A DNA stretch of 64,000 nucleotides from Amborella trichopoda (GCF_000471905.2 NW_006499973.1:450594-514593), one strand, 5' to 3'; positions 1-12,400 are shown, numbered from the stretch's first letter. The notes: a model not told the origin generated them from the letters alone. Numbers and translations are program-made.

Positions 1-155
1 ATATGAATGCACGTAGTATGACATGCCCTATTAGGATATGAATGCACGTAGTATGACATTGCCTATTATGATATGAATGCATGATAATGAGTTATGCTCC
101 GTTATGATATGGAAGCATGATTATGATGTATGCCCTGCTGTGATATGAATTCACG
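1..155. repeat. Tandem repeat, 35-36 bp unit
   Basis: About four and a half units begin with ATATGAATGCACG or close variants at 1, 36, 71, 107 and 143. The first two units are nearly identical and later ones diverge. The array is cut by the left edge of the window. It lies inside the foreign LTR fragment. Confidence 0.8.
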
Positions 156-161
156 ATTTTC

Positions 162-262
162 TGACACACTCAGTGATGTGTGTGTATAATTTTGATACAT
201 GCTCAGTGACATGTGTGCATGCCCTTGAGACATGCTCAGTTATCTGTGTACATGATTCCAAG
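162..262. repeat. Three degenerate tandem units, about 33 bp
   Basis: Three successive units share the core ACATGCTCAGT followed by a GTGTG-rich tail (cores near 165, 201 and 234). They bridge the 35-bp array on the left and the 52-bp array on the right. Confidence 0.6.
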
Positions 263-284
263 ATAAGTGCTATGTGACAAGTGC

Positions 285-1135
285 TAGGTGCTATGTGTTA
301 TGTGAATGGGTACCTACGTGTGAATGATGGTATCGTGCAATTAATGTGTTATGTGAATGGGTACCTACTGTGTGAATAATGGTACCATGCTGCTTATTTG
401 TTATGTGAATGGGCACCTACTGTGTGAATGATGGTACCGTGCTGCTTATGTAAATGAGTACCTACTGTATGAATGATGGTACTGTGCTGCTTATGTGTTA
501 TGTGAATGGATACTTACTGTGTGAATGATGGTACCGTGCAGCTTATGTGTTATGTAAATGATGGTACCGTGCTGCTTATTTGTTATGTGAATGGATACTT
601 ATTGTGTGAATGATGGTACTGTGTAGCTTATGTGCTATGTGAATGGGTATCTACTGTATGAATGATGGTACCATTATGTTTATTTGTTATGTGAATGGGT
701 ACCTACTGTGTGAATGATGGTACCGTGCAGCTTATGTGTTATGTGAATGGGTACCTACTGTGTGAATGATGGTACCGTGCTGCTTATCTGTTTTATGAAT
801 GGGTACCTACTGTGTGAGTGATGGTACCGTGCAGCTTATGTGGTCTCTGAATGGGTACCTACTGTGTGAATGATAGTATCGTGCTGCTTCTGTATTATGT
901 GAATGGGTACCTACTGTGTGAATGATGGTACCGTGTTGCTTATGTGTTATGTGAATGGGTACCTATTGTGTGAATGATGGTACCTTACTGCTTATGTGTT
1001 ACATGAATGGATACATACTATGTGAATGATAGTACCATGCAACTTATGCGCTATATGAATGGATACCTACTATATGAATGATGGTACCGTGCTGCTTATG
1101 TGTTACGTCAATGGGCACCTACTGTGTGAATGATA
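285..1135. repeat. Minisatellite, about 52 bp unit, about 16 copies
   Basis: The unit runs through TGTTATGTGAATGGGTACC, then TACTGTGTGAATGATGGTACC, then GTGCTGCTTA. Spacing of the GGGTACC cores is 52-53 bases (for example near 306, 358 and 411), with some shortened units. Each complete unit holds two GGTACC sites about 20 bases apart, so each can fold into a small stem. From 1136 to 2097 no tandem structure or gene is visible, only AT-rich LTR-like sequence. Confidence 0.85.
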
Positions 1136-2097
1136 GTGCTGGTAGTTAAGATCTGTCCTTAACTCCCCATGATAGGACAGAAGTTAGGATGTGATTGTGA
1201 ATATTTGGGATTGTCACGCCCCCTCCCTCAGATCTATATGGGTATTGTGCAGTGGCATTTTTAGTTGAATATTATGATATCATGACTGTTATGTGATTAC
1301 TTGAGATGTGAGATTGACCTGAGATATATGATTACGTGAGTTATGTCACTGATCTGAGATATGTGTTTGACCTGATGAATAGGGCTAGAGAGTGGGTTGT
1401 GTCTGTTGATTTAGTTATGCTCTCTTGTTTGTATGGATCTGTTGAAATCTGATAGATTGCTTATGTATATGATATCTTACATCTTATGTTCTACCATGAA
1501 AAGTATCATCCTATAATTGTGACATAATTGTGATGCATAACTCCTATTTTATGAGCCTGGCTTAGAATGTTGGTTTGTGATGTGTGATAATATTCATAGG
1601 CAGGGAAGCATGATAATGTGATCTACTTACTGGGCTTTTTAGCTCATTCCTTTGCTTCCACCCTTGTAGATTAGCGGCTACAGGTCGAAGACACGCGGGA
1701 GGTGATCGTGTTTGGTGGACTGAAGGCTCGTGCTAGACTAGAAGATCTCCTCATTTTTTTGTAGGTGTCAGCTGGTCGTCGGCGATACTGTGCTGTTTGT
1801 GAAGCTTTACAATTTTTTTAATAGGCTTTGGTGCCTTAGATGAATTGTAATATTCCGGATATTGTAGTTGTAATTTTTGGAGAATGCATATGGATATGAA
1901 TGGTTTTAATTTATCTAGCCTTTGTTGTTGTTTCTTGTGGGAGGTTGTGCTTTTTCTCGTGGTTGCTTTGAATTCTCAATTATCACACGTGTTGATGCCA
2001 CTCCCACCTGAGTGACGTACGCGACCTCCAGTAGCGATTGCGCACTTTGTCGCCCTCCGGTTGGGTACGGTAGGGGTCAAGGGGCAGGGTCTTGACA

Positions 2098-3230
2098 TCG
2101 ACACATGGAGGAGGAGTTTCTAAGGTTGCCACCTCCCACACACGCATCAAGGCTTGTGGTCCGTCCACTCGAGCTACACTTCATGGTAACCCTCAGGCTG
2201 CCCTGAACCACTGTTTGGGCTCAGGTCTTCTTGGACCTGGCCCTGTATACCTAATGCATACATATCACACTACTTGGGGCAGCCCTCTGATTGCGCTTAG
2301 TCGAGTACAAGACAGACGAACGCCTCGCCATCCCTCCCAGCACATGGCTGCTCACTCTGTGAGGGAGGATCACAAAGCCACTCCCTCACAAACACATGCT
2401 CGCAATCATCGGCCTCTACCTCCTAAGGCCCGACCATTGCTTGAGCCCAGGTTGACCCTCAAGTCACTTAGAACCCCTTTGTAAGTGGCACACACATGCC
2501 AACCCCTTGAACAACTCCAAGCTCTTAGCTGAAAGGTCACTGTAATGTGTCTCCTCCCCCATTCATCCCTTCTCCTCCCGATGAATTGCTCAAGACCTGG
2601 TACTCAAAGGCCTTCCCTAAGAGTACCATCTTAAGGTGCCCTCTTCAGATGGGCCCTATCTTTGGTGCCCACAAAAGGGCTCCGGGCAAGGTTACCTTAG
2701 GAGATGAAGTTTTACTCTTCGTTTCTCCCCATACCTAGATCGAAGTCCGAGCTTACTCCTATCTCTGGCCTGCATTCTTTGTCGCACCTCATGGAGATGG
2801 CTCGATCATGTTTGAAGAAAGCAAGCCTTTCACAATCAAGGTTCAAGTCTCCGTTCTGGAGAGAAGTACACCAGAGCTTGAGAACGAAACATGACCAAGA
2901 CCTGTGAATAGTCTCAAGAGAAGAAGGCAAGACACATGGGGCAAGCAAGCCTGCTGATCCCTTGGCCGGGAACCCCTTTTATCCACTACAACCTGCGACA
3001 GAGCCTAAGATAGAAAGATCCTGCATGGTTGTCAACATTGTAGGAGACGACCCAATCGTGCAACCCCTGCGGTCCCAAGACCGTCCCAAACCAGTCCTGA
3101 CCAGGTCAGCATACAAGGCTCAAGCTCAGTCGAGGCATGTTGAACCCTTACTAACCGACTTGCCACACCTAGTCTGGCGTATGCGCCTGACCCCAACCGT
3201 GCATGAGATCAATCTCTCGAAATAAATTGT
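2098..3230 (+). pseudogene. gag: Element A gag leader / N-terminal gag, broken
   Basis: Fragments in different frames can be matched by eye to element B (41960-43350) and, on the minus strand, element C (34790-33470). One shared block, at 2098-2484, is rich in Ser, Thr, Pro and His with the pattern PSTRAT. Another, at about 3050-3170, contains LTRSAYKAQ followed by EPLLTDLPH. The second block is conserved in all three elements, so it belongs to an expressed ancestral protein rather than to an untranslated leader. TAT/Ogre elements are known to have extra coding sequence before the capsid, and this could be that ORF or simply the gag N-terminus. Stops and frame changes occur near 2482, 2738 and 3223. 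No function can be assigned to it. Confidence 0.6.
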
Positions 3231-4620
3231 TAGCATGATGGTCATTAACGAGCCCAATGATGATCAAGAAGACCTCATGAATCGGTTCGAGGACATGATT
3301 TGTAAGATGATGGAGAAGATCGACCCGATAGAAAGTACCTAACCTCCAAGGAACTCATCTCACTAGGAAGCCAATTTTCCTCATCCAGCAAACCCGGTTC
3401 TGAGGCAGTCATCTCCTGCCCATGACCATTCCTCCTCTCCACAAGTCTCTCAAACCGACATTGATGCATTGTCACCCATAGTTTGCGAGGAAGGCAGATT
3501 CCGGGTGTACAAGCTATAGCCCTTTATCAGAAGCCCTACCCATCTTATATCGACCAACTCCTGTTTCCCCCTAATTATCAGAAGGGGAAACTCCCTCTCT
3601 TCAATGGCAAAAGTTCGCCTCACCAGTATGTCGCCCACTTCTATTCGACGTGTCAAGAGACAACAGCTGATGGGAGACTTCTTCTCCATCAGTTTGTTGA
3701 AACCCTTGACGGGTCAGCATTCAAATGGTATGCTAAACTTTCATCGAACTCAGTGCAAACTTGGGAAGAAATGGAGCAATTGTTTTACAGGCGTTTCTAT
3801 GAGGTTGAAAGAGAAGTCCAGACTATCGAACTTCTCACATTGACCAATAACCCAGATTAGCCAGTCGATCAGTTCATAGTAAGATGGAAAGATCTAGCTG
3901 CATATCAAGCTACCCATATGCCGGAAATTGATGCAGTCTAAACATATGTGCGCAACATGTGGTCAAAAATCTCCCTGCATGTTGAAGCATCAAACTTGAT
4001 CTCTATATCAGATCTAATCTTCTAAGCAGTTCGAATAGAGAGTCTCCTTAAGCATCATGGCAAGCTTCAAAACCCAGCATCATGTGGGGAAAACAATCGA
4101 AGTTCAAATAATAGTCACAACAATTATCGGGGCAATCAACAGAAAGGAGTGATCAGTGCTGTTGTCACTATATCAGACCCCAAGAAAGCCGCGCCTCAAA
4201 CTCCGGATGTCTCTAAGGGGGTGAGTCCTCTAAATGCTCAAGGGACACCTCAGGTAAGCCAACCGAAGTCCTAGTCCTACAATAAGGTGCTTCCACCACG
4301 AAATCTCTATGGAAAGGATTACTGGGAGGAGCAGAAAAAGAAAGTCTATAGCTTCGTTCAGAGGGGGTCACGACTTTACTCCAAATGTTGATCGAACAAT
4401 AGATGATCACCCTAATTGAAGTGAAAAGTCCAGAAGATGCTGACTTTGCCACCCACAAGAGGTATTGTGCATATCATAGAATGTTGGGACATCCTATTCA
4501 GAATTGCGTCTCCCTCAAGGATCATATTGAGGCTTTAAGTCAAAAGGGGCAGATACAGCTCGAAGCCTCAAGAAGGCATTCGGGGCAGTTGAAGCGTCTC
4601 ACGTAGTGACAGTTCAAGAA
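3231..4620 (+). pseudogene. gag: Element A gag capsid and zinc knuckle, broken
   Basis: The open stretch 3483-3860 carries the retrotransposon gag capsid domain: a HQYVAHFY segment, then ADGRLLLHQFVETLDG, an FKWY motif, a TWEEMEQLF segment and REVQTIELLTLT. The reading continues past a TAG at 3858-3860 (PVDQFI, then WKDLAAY), with another stop near 3940. Around 4450-4510 in the frame of 4403-4606 there is CAYHRMLGHPIQNC, a CX2HX4HX4C nucleic-acid-binding knuckle with all four ligands present, followed by a LKDHIEAL helix and a KGQI segment. Gag would form the virus-like particle and bind element RNA in the cytoplasm. Conserved almost block for block in B and C. At least three stops and frame changes make it non-functional here. 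Confidence 0.85.
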
Positions 4621-5960
4621 GAAGACGGACAAGTATATGGGCTTGATGAACTACCACCAGATCGTCTTCAAGTGCTATTTTGCATGATGCTCCAATTCGG
4701 CGTCATCACACCAAAGCCGCCTAGACAGCCTAGGCACCTTGCTCGAGGGACTGAAAACCTCTGAGATCCGAGGTCATGACTTAGGAGGATGCTTTGGCTT
4801 TCAAGCTATAATGACAGAGAAAGTACGAGCACGACGTTCCATCCTCTCTATCTTAGAGGATCATGCTCAACCCACCGATCTATCAACATAGGAGGTTGCC
4901 CAGACACAAATCCCCTGTTATGACACGCTGCCCACACCTTCTGACTCTGACGAACTCTCGACTTTCCAGCCATGGTAAGTCTATTGGGGACGAAGTAGGA
5001 TGAAATCCATGAAGAGGGAGGCTATTTGCTGAGCAAGGCCGGCCCTTAAGCCTCGTGAACTTGGTCCGCCTACGGCCATTCCCCAAAACGGTCAAAGTAG
5101 ATGAGCACCAAGAGCCTCTCGCAGAAAGAAGAAAGTCCCTCAACCCCAGACTGAGGTCAAGTTCCTCAAGCCCCTTCCTCCGTTGCCAACCCTACATGAC
5201 TTCTTCCCTAAGCCGGTCCTCTGTGCTAATCTAAACCCGCAATCCAGTCAAGAAGACATTCTTGAGTCTTCCTCTACTCAGGCTCCCAATACGTCCGATA
5301 AGGGTGATGACATTAAAAGCAGCCCTCAGCGATCCACATAGGGTGAAGACCTAACATATTCCCTGCACACGTCCAATTCTGGTGACAATGCTAAAAGCTA
5401 CCCAGATCGGTCCAATCTGAGTGATGACCTTAAAAAATCTCCCCCTTCTTCTATCCCCGACTCTTGTAACCCTTCTTCTTCTTTTGCTAACACATCTTCT
5501 ACAGGTTCAACATGTGAATGCCCAGACTTTGAGGCTCTTGACAAAGTGCTGAAAAGTTGCAACACCAGCAGACAACATCAAAGGCAGCTGAAAAAGACGG
5601 TGGCCCAAGCAGCTGGCTTCCTATCAGTCGCTGATGCTTTGGCGTCTAGAGCCAATGTAAATCCTTCTCCCACTATCGAAGCTTCCCAAGCGACACAAGA
5701 ATTGCAAAGCCAAGAAACCTCAATGGCCCCTCAAGCCTGACTTCGAGAAAAGGATGAGAGAATCAAGCAAGCAGAGCTTCTATTCTCACGAAGAGTGCCA
5801 CATGGTGCAGATCTGTGAAGCAGTGACCAACACTGACCCGATCAGTCTCAGTCAGGTAAGAAATTACAACCACTTTTACAGAAGCCGATGCTTTTGAAGT
5901 ACCCTAGTCCGCCACTCATCCTATATGCTAACACATCAACCAATCCACCACTTCTTAGGT
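4621..5960 (+). pseudogene. gag: Element A gag C-terminal region, broken
   Basis: No named domain is recognised, but three blocks recur in B and C. The first is an acidic block following the knuckle (VQEEDG, then near 4740 a conserved block also read in C). The second is a DDIKSSPQ...LHTSNS block near 5310-5390. The third is a TVAQAAGFLSVADALASRA helix at about 5597-5655. The last block lies within 5546-5740, which ends with a stop, and the reading continues with homology to B in a different frame. Conservation across three elements supports coding. Function unknown; in this lineage the segment lies between gag and protease. From 5830 to 6160 the sequence is Pro/Ser-rich linker with several stops. 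Confidence 0.6.
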
Positions 5961-6165
5961 TCCTAGGATCACCATTGATTCCAAACCCTAATTCCTCCAT
6001 CCATCTCCATTTTACCAACACTTACCCCTATCACCCAATTTAACCAATTCACACCAGACTTGGCTCCACGACCTGGCCAGTCGATACCAAGTCCGGTGGC
6101 ACAACCTTTACCTACCCAGTCCTCACAACCCCCTTCAAACCATGCCGGTTGTACAGTAAAAACAG

Positions 6166-7009
6166 TTGGTGCCCCAAAACCAACCTGGACCATCCAAGCC
6201 TAACTTACAACCCTCCACACCACCCAAACCTGTGGTGAGACCAGGAGCACAAAAGGTTGATGATTATAAAGTCAAGTACGACATGGTTGGACACTTGAGA
6301 AAGCTCCCTGCTCTTCTCAGCGTCTATTACGTCCTTATGCTTTCAAGATGTTATCGTGTGGCCCTTGATCAAGCTCTATCCTGTCCTGCGGTGTATGAGA
6401 CGGAAGTGGAACCCATCGATGTAGACCCCGCAATTCTAAATAATTGTATGGCCTTCACTTTCTTGGAGGATGACCTGTAGTTGGGAGGAAAATTTCATAA
6501 CCGGCCTCTCTTCGTAACCGGTGAGTTACACGCGTGTCCCATCAATCAAATTATGATAGATGGGGGATCAGCAGTCAATCTCATCCCAAGAAGGATTCTC
6601 ACTCGATCTCACACCCACGAACATCATAGTACTGGGGTTCAACCAGTCGGGTGAGAAACTAGCTGGCACTGTCTGTCTTCGGCTCAAGATCGGTGAATTA
6701 AACGATTACGTCCAGTTTCATGTAATCGACACCGACACCTCCTACAACATCCTGCTGAGACGTCCTTGCATGCATGGTCAAGGCGTGGTTCCATCCAACC
6801 TTCATCAATGCTTTAAGTACAGCTGGGATGGGAGACAATACACGGTCGATGCTGACAAGAGACCATTCCCCATCACTGAGACACATTATGCCGATGCAAA
6901 GTATTACTTTAGAGACTCGATACCACCTAAAGAGTTCAGGAATGATGAAAGAAGACATATAAGAAGAGCTGAATTATCTCCCCATGAGGATGCTGAGGAT
7001 ATAGGATGA
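6166..7009 (+). pseudogene. pol: Element A aspartic protease region, broken
   Basis: The pre-protease block LRKLPALLSVYYVLMLSR lies at about 6295-6348. The block YETEVEPIDVDPAIL follows, then a TAG at 6478-6480. The protease active-site segment IMIDGGSAVNLIP is encoded at 6550-6588; its catalytic Asp is followed by GG, an arrangement found in TAT-type proteases. Directly after RRILTR the frame changes: relative to B about 22 bases are missing near 6608, and the protein continues in the frame of 6560-7009 (GELNDYVQFHVIDTDTSYNILL, then LHQCFKYSWDGRQYTV and FADAK-like HYADAKYYF). The enzyme would cut the gag-pol polyprotein. Stop plus deletion make this copy inactive. Confidence 0.8.
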
Positions 7010-7800
7010 GGGCTTCTGGATATGTTCAAAGAAGATGAGAAGAATGGTAAAATCCTCCCTCTAACTTCTATCAACATCAATACTCCATATCCCCTCCCTG
7101 AAGATGAGTCTCTTCCCTCCTCTTCTAATCTAGTGATTATGGATGACTCCAAAGAAGCCATGGGAATGGAACCTTTGTCCCCAAGGGTCACTTACACACT
7201 AGAACAGCAAAAGGTCTTAGACATCCCAATTGCACTCCTTGAGGTAGAAGCGCTACGCTAGCCAGATCTCAAGGTCTTTAGCATCTTGGAAGATATCCCG
7301 CATATGGCCCAAGGATCAGCCCCGACCCTCTAAGAGTCTTATGCATCCCTGATACCTTGGCGCCAGAGAAGCCAAATGAGAATTGCTCGGTCAACCATCA
7401 AAGTCAAATAACTCTTGCTGAGCTAAAAAAAGAGCTGCAAAATCTTCAAGACCAATTAGAATCCTTGCGCAAAGGAAAGGCCAAAGTAGAAGAAGCCCCT
7501 TCAATATGGACCACTTCAAAACACCTCGAGGGATTCATGCCCAAATCAAAAAGCCATGATGGACAGGAGACCTCGAAGAACTCATCCCATCCGGAGCCCA
7601 AAACCTACCCTGAATGGAGTCGCTATAGTCAGCAAGCTCATCACATCATGAGGACGATGAACTATGAGCCTCTGACTAATCAAGGGCTAAGAGATGAAAA
7701 GAGAATCGTTGCTTTGTTCTTAGTCATTGAGGCCACAGCTGCTTGCCACACCCCAAGACAAGGGCTCGGTTACTCTACCTCTTCTCATCTCTCTTCTTGA
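7010..7800 (+). pseudogene. Element A post-protease linker, end of sense coding region
   Basis: Two blocks match element B: SPHEDAEDIG with an acidic stretch at 6980-7100, and a C-terminal block with SQQAHHIMRTMNYEPLTNQ at about 7627-7683 (B has EQAHHIMRTMNYEP at about 49060-49110). In autonomous TAT-like elements this kind of linker leads into the pre-RT segment; here the sense coding ends at 7798-7800 without any RT. The reading frame 7357-7800 begins with a Lys/Gln-rich coiled-coil-like stretch (7390-7490). The frame breaks near 7261. Role unknown apart from linking protease to the missing enzymes. Confidence 0.6.
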
Positions 7801-8205
7801 AAAGACGGACATGGTGAAGACCCGAAAAGGGGCACCATGGCCAAAAATGTCAAAAGACGGACATGGCGAAAATTTGAAAGGGAACCATGGGAAAAAGCGT
7901 CAAGAGAAAAAGAAAAGAAACAAAAATGACGGCGCATGGTAGCACCACCAGCTATCGTGGGCAAAATTCGTTAAATAAAATGAGCATGATGAAAACCCGA
8001 AAGGGCTTCGTGAGAAAATCTGACGAAGGGCTCCTTACTGTCATATAGTGTCTTGGAAAATAGTAATGAAAAATGAAGAGATACAAGCCATAAATAACAC
8101 AAGAAAATGACAAAAGAGAGGCGTTTCATTCATGTAATCAAGATTTTTGTACAACTATCTGTATAAAAAAAGAAGCAAGAAGAGAAAGACAAAATAAGGC
8201 CACTT
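7801..8205. other. Convergent intergenic spacer between sense gag-PR and antisense ORF of element A
   Basis: Purine-rich sequence with repeated GACGGACATGG, ACCCGAAA and GGCTTCGTGAG-like blocks and no gene. The 3' ends of the sense and antisense genes of element A face each other across it. A minus-strand poly(A) signal would be expected here. Only a variant (AATGAA on the minus strand near 8135) is visible, whereas element B has a canonical one. Confidence 0.5.
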
Positions 8206-11200
8206 TCAAAATCGATCAATAATATCATTGATCTTCTCCTGGGACCTTTCTAAAGCCACTTTGGTGCCTTGAATGCGTCTATTGAACTCCGTCGTCATTT
8301 GAGGCTTGTGCTCCAAGGAAGCGATCTCTGTCTCCAAGGAATTCTCGAGCTTTGACACTTCATTGGCGAGGGTCTCATCCTCTGCCTCCCAGAGTTCTGT
8401 TTCCTTCTCCAGCCCCACGAACTCTTCCCTCAACTTATGTATCTCCGCCTTAATAGCGGTCATCCTATTAAAGCGCACGATATCCTTCCCTTTGAGATTA
8501 GATCTCCGAGAGACCACAACATCTCTTTTTCACGAATAGTCCTCTATTAGTTCGTGACTGCACACAAGAGAAGCTTCCAGAGAAGTTAACTGAGTATGCT
8601 CCAGCTCCTCCACAGTTGTCTCCTGTTGCAACCTCTCTAATCTCCAGCCCTCCAACTCATTTAGGGTAACATCAAAATAAGAGAGGACTTCCTTTGCGTT
8701 CCCAGAACATTTTTCGCAAGGGAAACTCTGTGAGCTTAGTCAGTGCCTCCCCCAGCTCAACAAAGGGCTGCTCCTTTAATCGTTGAAGTCCTGCACGGAG
8801 CATATCCTGAATCATGCCAGACACCCCACTGAAAGTAGGTGTGGACGGGGTTAACCTAGAAAGTGGGGTCACCATGACTGAGGTGGCCTCGGTTGCAGAA
8901 GTTGAAGTAGAAGGGACATTGGGCATAGCTATGACCACCTCCAAGGGAGCACTTCAAAACCCTAGTTGCTAGATTCTTCAAGCTCCAATCGAGCCTCGAC
9001 TTCTGATGGCCCAAGTACTGGGGCCTCTAACGCCTCATTAGAAGCAGCTGCCTCAAGATGTTCAAGCCTCCCATCAGTACCAAGCTCCTCTCTTTGAGAA
9101 ATGTTGGGGCTTTCATTAGGAATAATTGCCTCAAGTTGCTCACCGGGGTCTGCCTCCTCTCCTGGAGCAATGCTAGGACCTTCATCTCTCACTACCCCAG
9201 CCATACCATCAAGAGCAACTGCCACTGGTTGTTCTGATGTCTCATCAGGTCCCTCTCCTTCAGAAGCATTAAGGCCTTCATCGCCTACGTCCTCATCCCT
9301 GTTGTCAGGAACAATCTCTTCAAGTTGCTCAATGAGGACAGGTTCCTCTTCTCCAATTGAGCTAGGAACCTCACTACCTGCAATTGCCTCATGCGGCTCA
9401 GATGCCTCATTAACTCTGAGCTCTTCTCCTTGAACAGTAATCGCCATCAGTAGCCTCACTTGCAGCTTCGCTTGCCTCCCCCAATATGATGGGGTGCTCT
9501 CCCAGGGGCATGGATCCGAATCTGAACTCATTCTCCTTGAGGAGGATGGAGTCAGACTTGACTCATGCACTGGCTTGACCATCACATCACCCACCTCTTA
9601 GGTTGATGATGCCACCTCAAGGTCAGGGGTCATCTCCCGATTTGAGGGAATGACGATAGGCTCTGAGACTCTAACATCTTCATCCTCAGTCTCTGAAGTA
9701 GTAGGGGATGGAGAGCTAACTGCTGGCTCAAGTACAACAGATAGCCTGGCACTAACATGGCATTTTCTCTTCCTCTTCCCTCTTTAAGAAGGGACAGTTT
9801 TCCCTGAACCTTCGCCACGAGAAGAACCAGCAGCAGGGGCATTGTGTGGACCACTTCCATCAAGGCATTCAGATCCTGCATCGGACGCCCTTCATGGCCG
9901 GAAACCTTACGACCTTCTTTCCACCAAGAAAAGGAACTAAGATTTTCAAAAAGTGTTCCTGCTCATTTAAAGTGAGCACCTGCGGTGATGAATCATCCAC
10001 TGCTATCTCCCGAGGCACCCCAAGAGATTTCCAGTTCCGGGGGTACTCCAGTTTAAGAATATGACCAAAAGGAGGGGCCCTGAAGTTCTTCCCTTGTTTG
10101 GTCTCATGGCGCCAATTGTTGTTCTCTCCTTTCCAAGGGTGGTCAACTTCCCAATATCCATGGTTGGTGATCCTCCACCAACGCTCATGTGCCTCTGTTG
10201 CTCGGACTACTCTGTCAAAGAGAGGTACGACAAAGTTGTTTACCTCGGTGATCTCCAAGCAAGTTGACCAAGCAGTACGAACATGGATTGCCTTCCATGA
10301 TTCACGAAGGGTTCCCAGTCCCTCTGTCTTCCCAGCATTTACCTTGTCGTAATGTTTCTCGAACAAGATAGGGAAGGGACAACCTTAATCAAGCCCATGC
10401 TATCAAGCAAAGCGGTGGGGATAATACCCTTTGAGTTTTGAACTGTAAGGGGTCCGATAGGCCAAGACCCCTCCTCTGACACTCAGAATATACATGAGTT
10501 CTCGGATGCTATGGGGGCACCATCTAGCTCCTTGCCAAGCTCATCCACAAAAAAACGGTCAGTGAAGCCCCCCATTAGAAAAGGGACTCGACGCATGCTA
10601 GAGGACTCATTCCTGAACAAACTTTGAGCATGCCCAGGGGTATGAAAAACGACTCTTTGCCCAGCAATCTTCATCAGATGAGGACACATTCGCTCTTTCA
10701 AAGATAGATTTCTGATATATGTGCTGGGAAAGTAGGCTGCCAGTCACTCGAACACATAATGTATCGAGAAAGGCATCTTGAAGTCCCCAAGGAAAGCCTC
10801 ACCTCCCACCAGTCCATAACCGCCTTCCTTCCCTTTATAATGTTTCCCCCTTGACACAGCTCCTAGCCCATAATAGATGCTGCACAGGACTAGTTGTGCA
10901 AGGGCATATTGGCACCCCCTTGCCATGTCACAGGCTATGTAAAGTGTACTTGGACGAATTATGTCTGCTCCACCAGGAAGAGCAAACTTGCAGAGAAACA
11001 AGGCCAGGTAAGCGACCAGAAAAATTTCGTCACCCCTGGACTGGCATCTATAAACCAGAGGTGTTTATTCTCTAACAACCTTCCCCTTTCCCCCCAAGTA
11101 GCAGTTGAATTTGACCGCATCAGCGTGTTCTCCATAGAAGAATCTTACCCACTGGGTGAAGGTTACACGACCGCAGGTAGACTAGGAGTTGAGGAGTTTG

Positions 11201-11905
11201 TAGATCTCGAAAATCTCCTTAAGCCTAGCTGGAGGCGTCTCGGTCCCCAAAGGTGCGTCGCCAACGATGACTGAGTTCTGAGGCACGAACTCATCATACA
11301 TTGCTCCCATCAATGATAGCCCACCAGTAAAGTTAAGATCTAGCAGAGAGATTCATGCCTCGCCATGACCAAAGAGCCACGTATTGCTAACGTGACTCCA
11401 TGTTTCCAACAGTACCTTGATGGTGTTTGAGCAGCGGTCGAAATATCTTACTGAGCATTGAAGAAGTGTGCTCAAGTTTGTCTGCATACAAGTGCAACAC
11501 ATTGAGGGTCCAGGAAGAGTACCCTCTCAAACATTGGTGCTCCCCTTGCATTCGGAGTTTAGTAGGGGACCATATCATCCCCCTTGTTTTGACCATCCTC
11601 TTCCCGAGGGTAGGCAGGTTCTCGCCAAAAGCTATTTCCCTATGAAGGCAGTGAAAGACTGCAAAACCCTCTTCAAGTGAAACTGTGCCATCATTATTTT
11701 CTCGAGCTTCAAAGCGTACTTGTCCACTAATGAAAGTGACACTCAGGGGCCACTTCGGTCTACAAGAAGGCTTTGTGAGCTAGATGTGGTTCCCTCTGAC
11801 CAAACTTTCACCAGTAAAATCACTGGTCCCTAGCTCCCCCACTCTTGGAAGATTTTTCACTTCCGAAATATTGGCAAAACCTCGGTCGTCTGAAAGCTCG
11901 ACCAT
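8206..11905 (-). pseudogene. Element A antisense ORF with plant-mobile-domain-like region, broken
   Basis: A decayed gene of about 3.7 kb read against gag-pol. I place its start at an ATG at 11903-11905, because B has an ATG at the same aligned position (53135-53137), followed in both by KNLP...GELGTSDFTGESLVRG or close variants. In order it holds an N-terminal part (11905-11387, with GYSSWTLNVLHLY) and a central region (11000-10483). The central region carries CKFALPGGAD, LYIACDMARGCQYALAQL and CSIYYGLGAVSRGK, and I recognise it as like the plant mobile domain of transposon-derived proteins. There follow a Trp-rich block (ERWWRITNHGYWEVDHPW, about 10190-10100), an acidic Glu/Pro/Ser stretch (9594-8962), and a coiled-coil C-terminus ending INDIIDRF at the TGA at 8206-8208. 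Several frameshifts separate the blocks. Biochemical role unknown. Confidence 0.75.
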
Positions 11906-11989
11906 TAGGTGCATACACTTGCCCTTTTGAAAAGCTTTGCCTACCACGCATGTTTCAACCTTGGGAACGCTCGCTGCTATGCGTGCCCC

Positions 11990-12400
11990 TTGCAGCCGAG
12001 CGCACCGCTTTGCTGAGAACAGTGCTCTGCCGTACATAATACTCTGCCATGGGCAACTCTATGTTGTGCGTGTCCTTCACAGCCAAGCGCACCGCACTGT
12101 CGAGAACAACGCTCTGCCGTGCACAATACTCCGTCACGCCCAACTCTCTGCCGCAAGCGTCCTTCACAGCCTAGCACACCGCATTGTCGAGCACAACACT
12201 CTGCTGTGCACAATACTCTGCCGTGCACAACTCTTTGCCGCGAGTGTCCTTCATAGCTGAGTGTATCGCACTGACGAGCACAACACTCTGCCCTGCACAA
12301 ATCTCTGCCATGCACAACTCGCTACCGAGCGTGTCACACAGATTGCCGAGCACGTTGGCCTGCCGAGCACGTCACGCTGCACACCTGTTTCTGTCACATG
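11990..12400. repeat. Tandem repeat near the start of the element A antisense ORF, about 60-66 bp
   Basis: About six diverged units carry GAGCACAACACTCTGCC, GTGCACAA and a CCTTCACAGCC or CCTTCATAGC variant. On the minus strand this lies in the leader just upstream of the antisense ORF start. Small open frames here in several directions are products of the repeat and are not genes. Confidence 0.75.

Larger units (their letters stand above)
1..2097. mobile_element. Partial LTR of an unrelated retrotransposon inserted into element A
   Basis: This stretch has no homology with the surrounding TAT-like elements. It ends in CTTGACA at 2091-2097, and immediately after it the leader of element A resumes and can be aligned with the leader of element B (from about 42015). 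An LTR ending in CA with a following TCGAC (2098-2102) is the simplest reading, TCGAC being the expected target duplication whose partner would lie left of the window. The interior is AT-rich with several minisatellites and no coding sequence. Long LTRs with short tandem repeats are common in plant Ty3/gypsy chromoviruses, but the family is not proved. The left end is outside the window, so orientation and solo versus full-length status cannot be told. Confidence 0.5.

Noticed and set aside
285-1135. CRISPR-like array
   Set aside because: Whole units repeat head to tail without unique spacers, there are no cas genes, and the DNA is of plant type. It is a minisatellite.
9101-9433. Ser/Pro-rich + strand frame of 110 codons
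   Set aside because: It is the shadow of the acidic part of the antisense ORF of element A. The frame at 50119-50556 is the same shadow in element B.
8206-11905. Antisense ORF as an independent host gene or a nested PMD transposon
   Set aside because: It occupies the same position with the same ends in two independent elements and has no terminal repeats or target duplication of its own, so it belongs to the retroelement.
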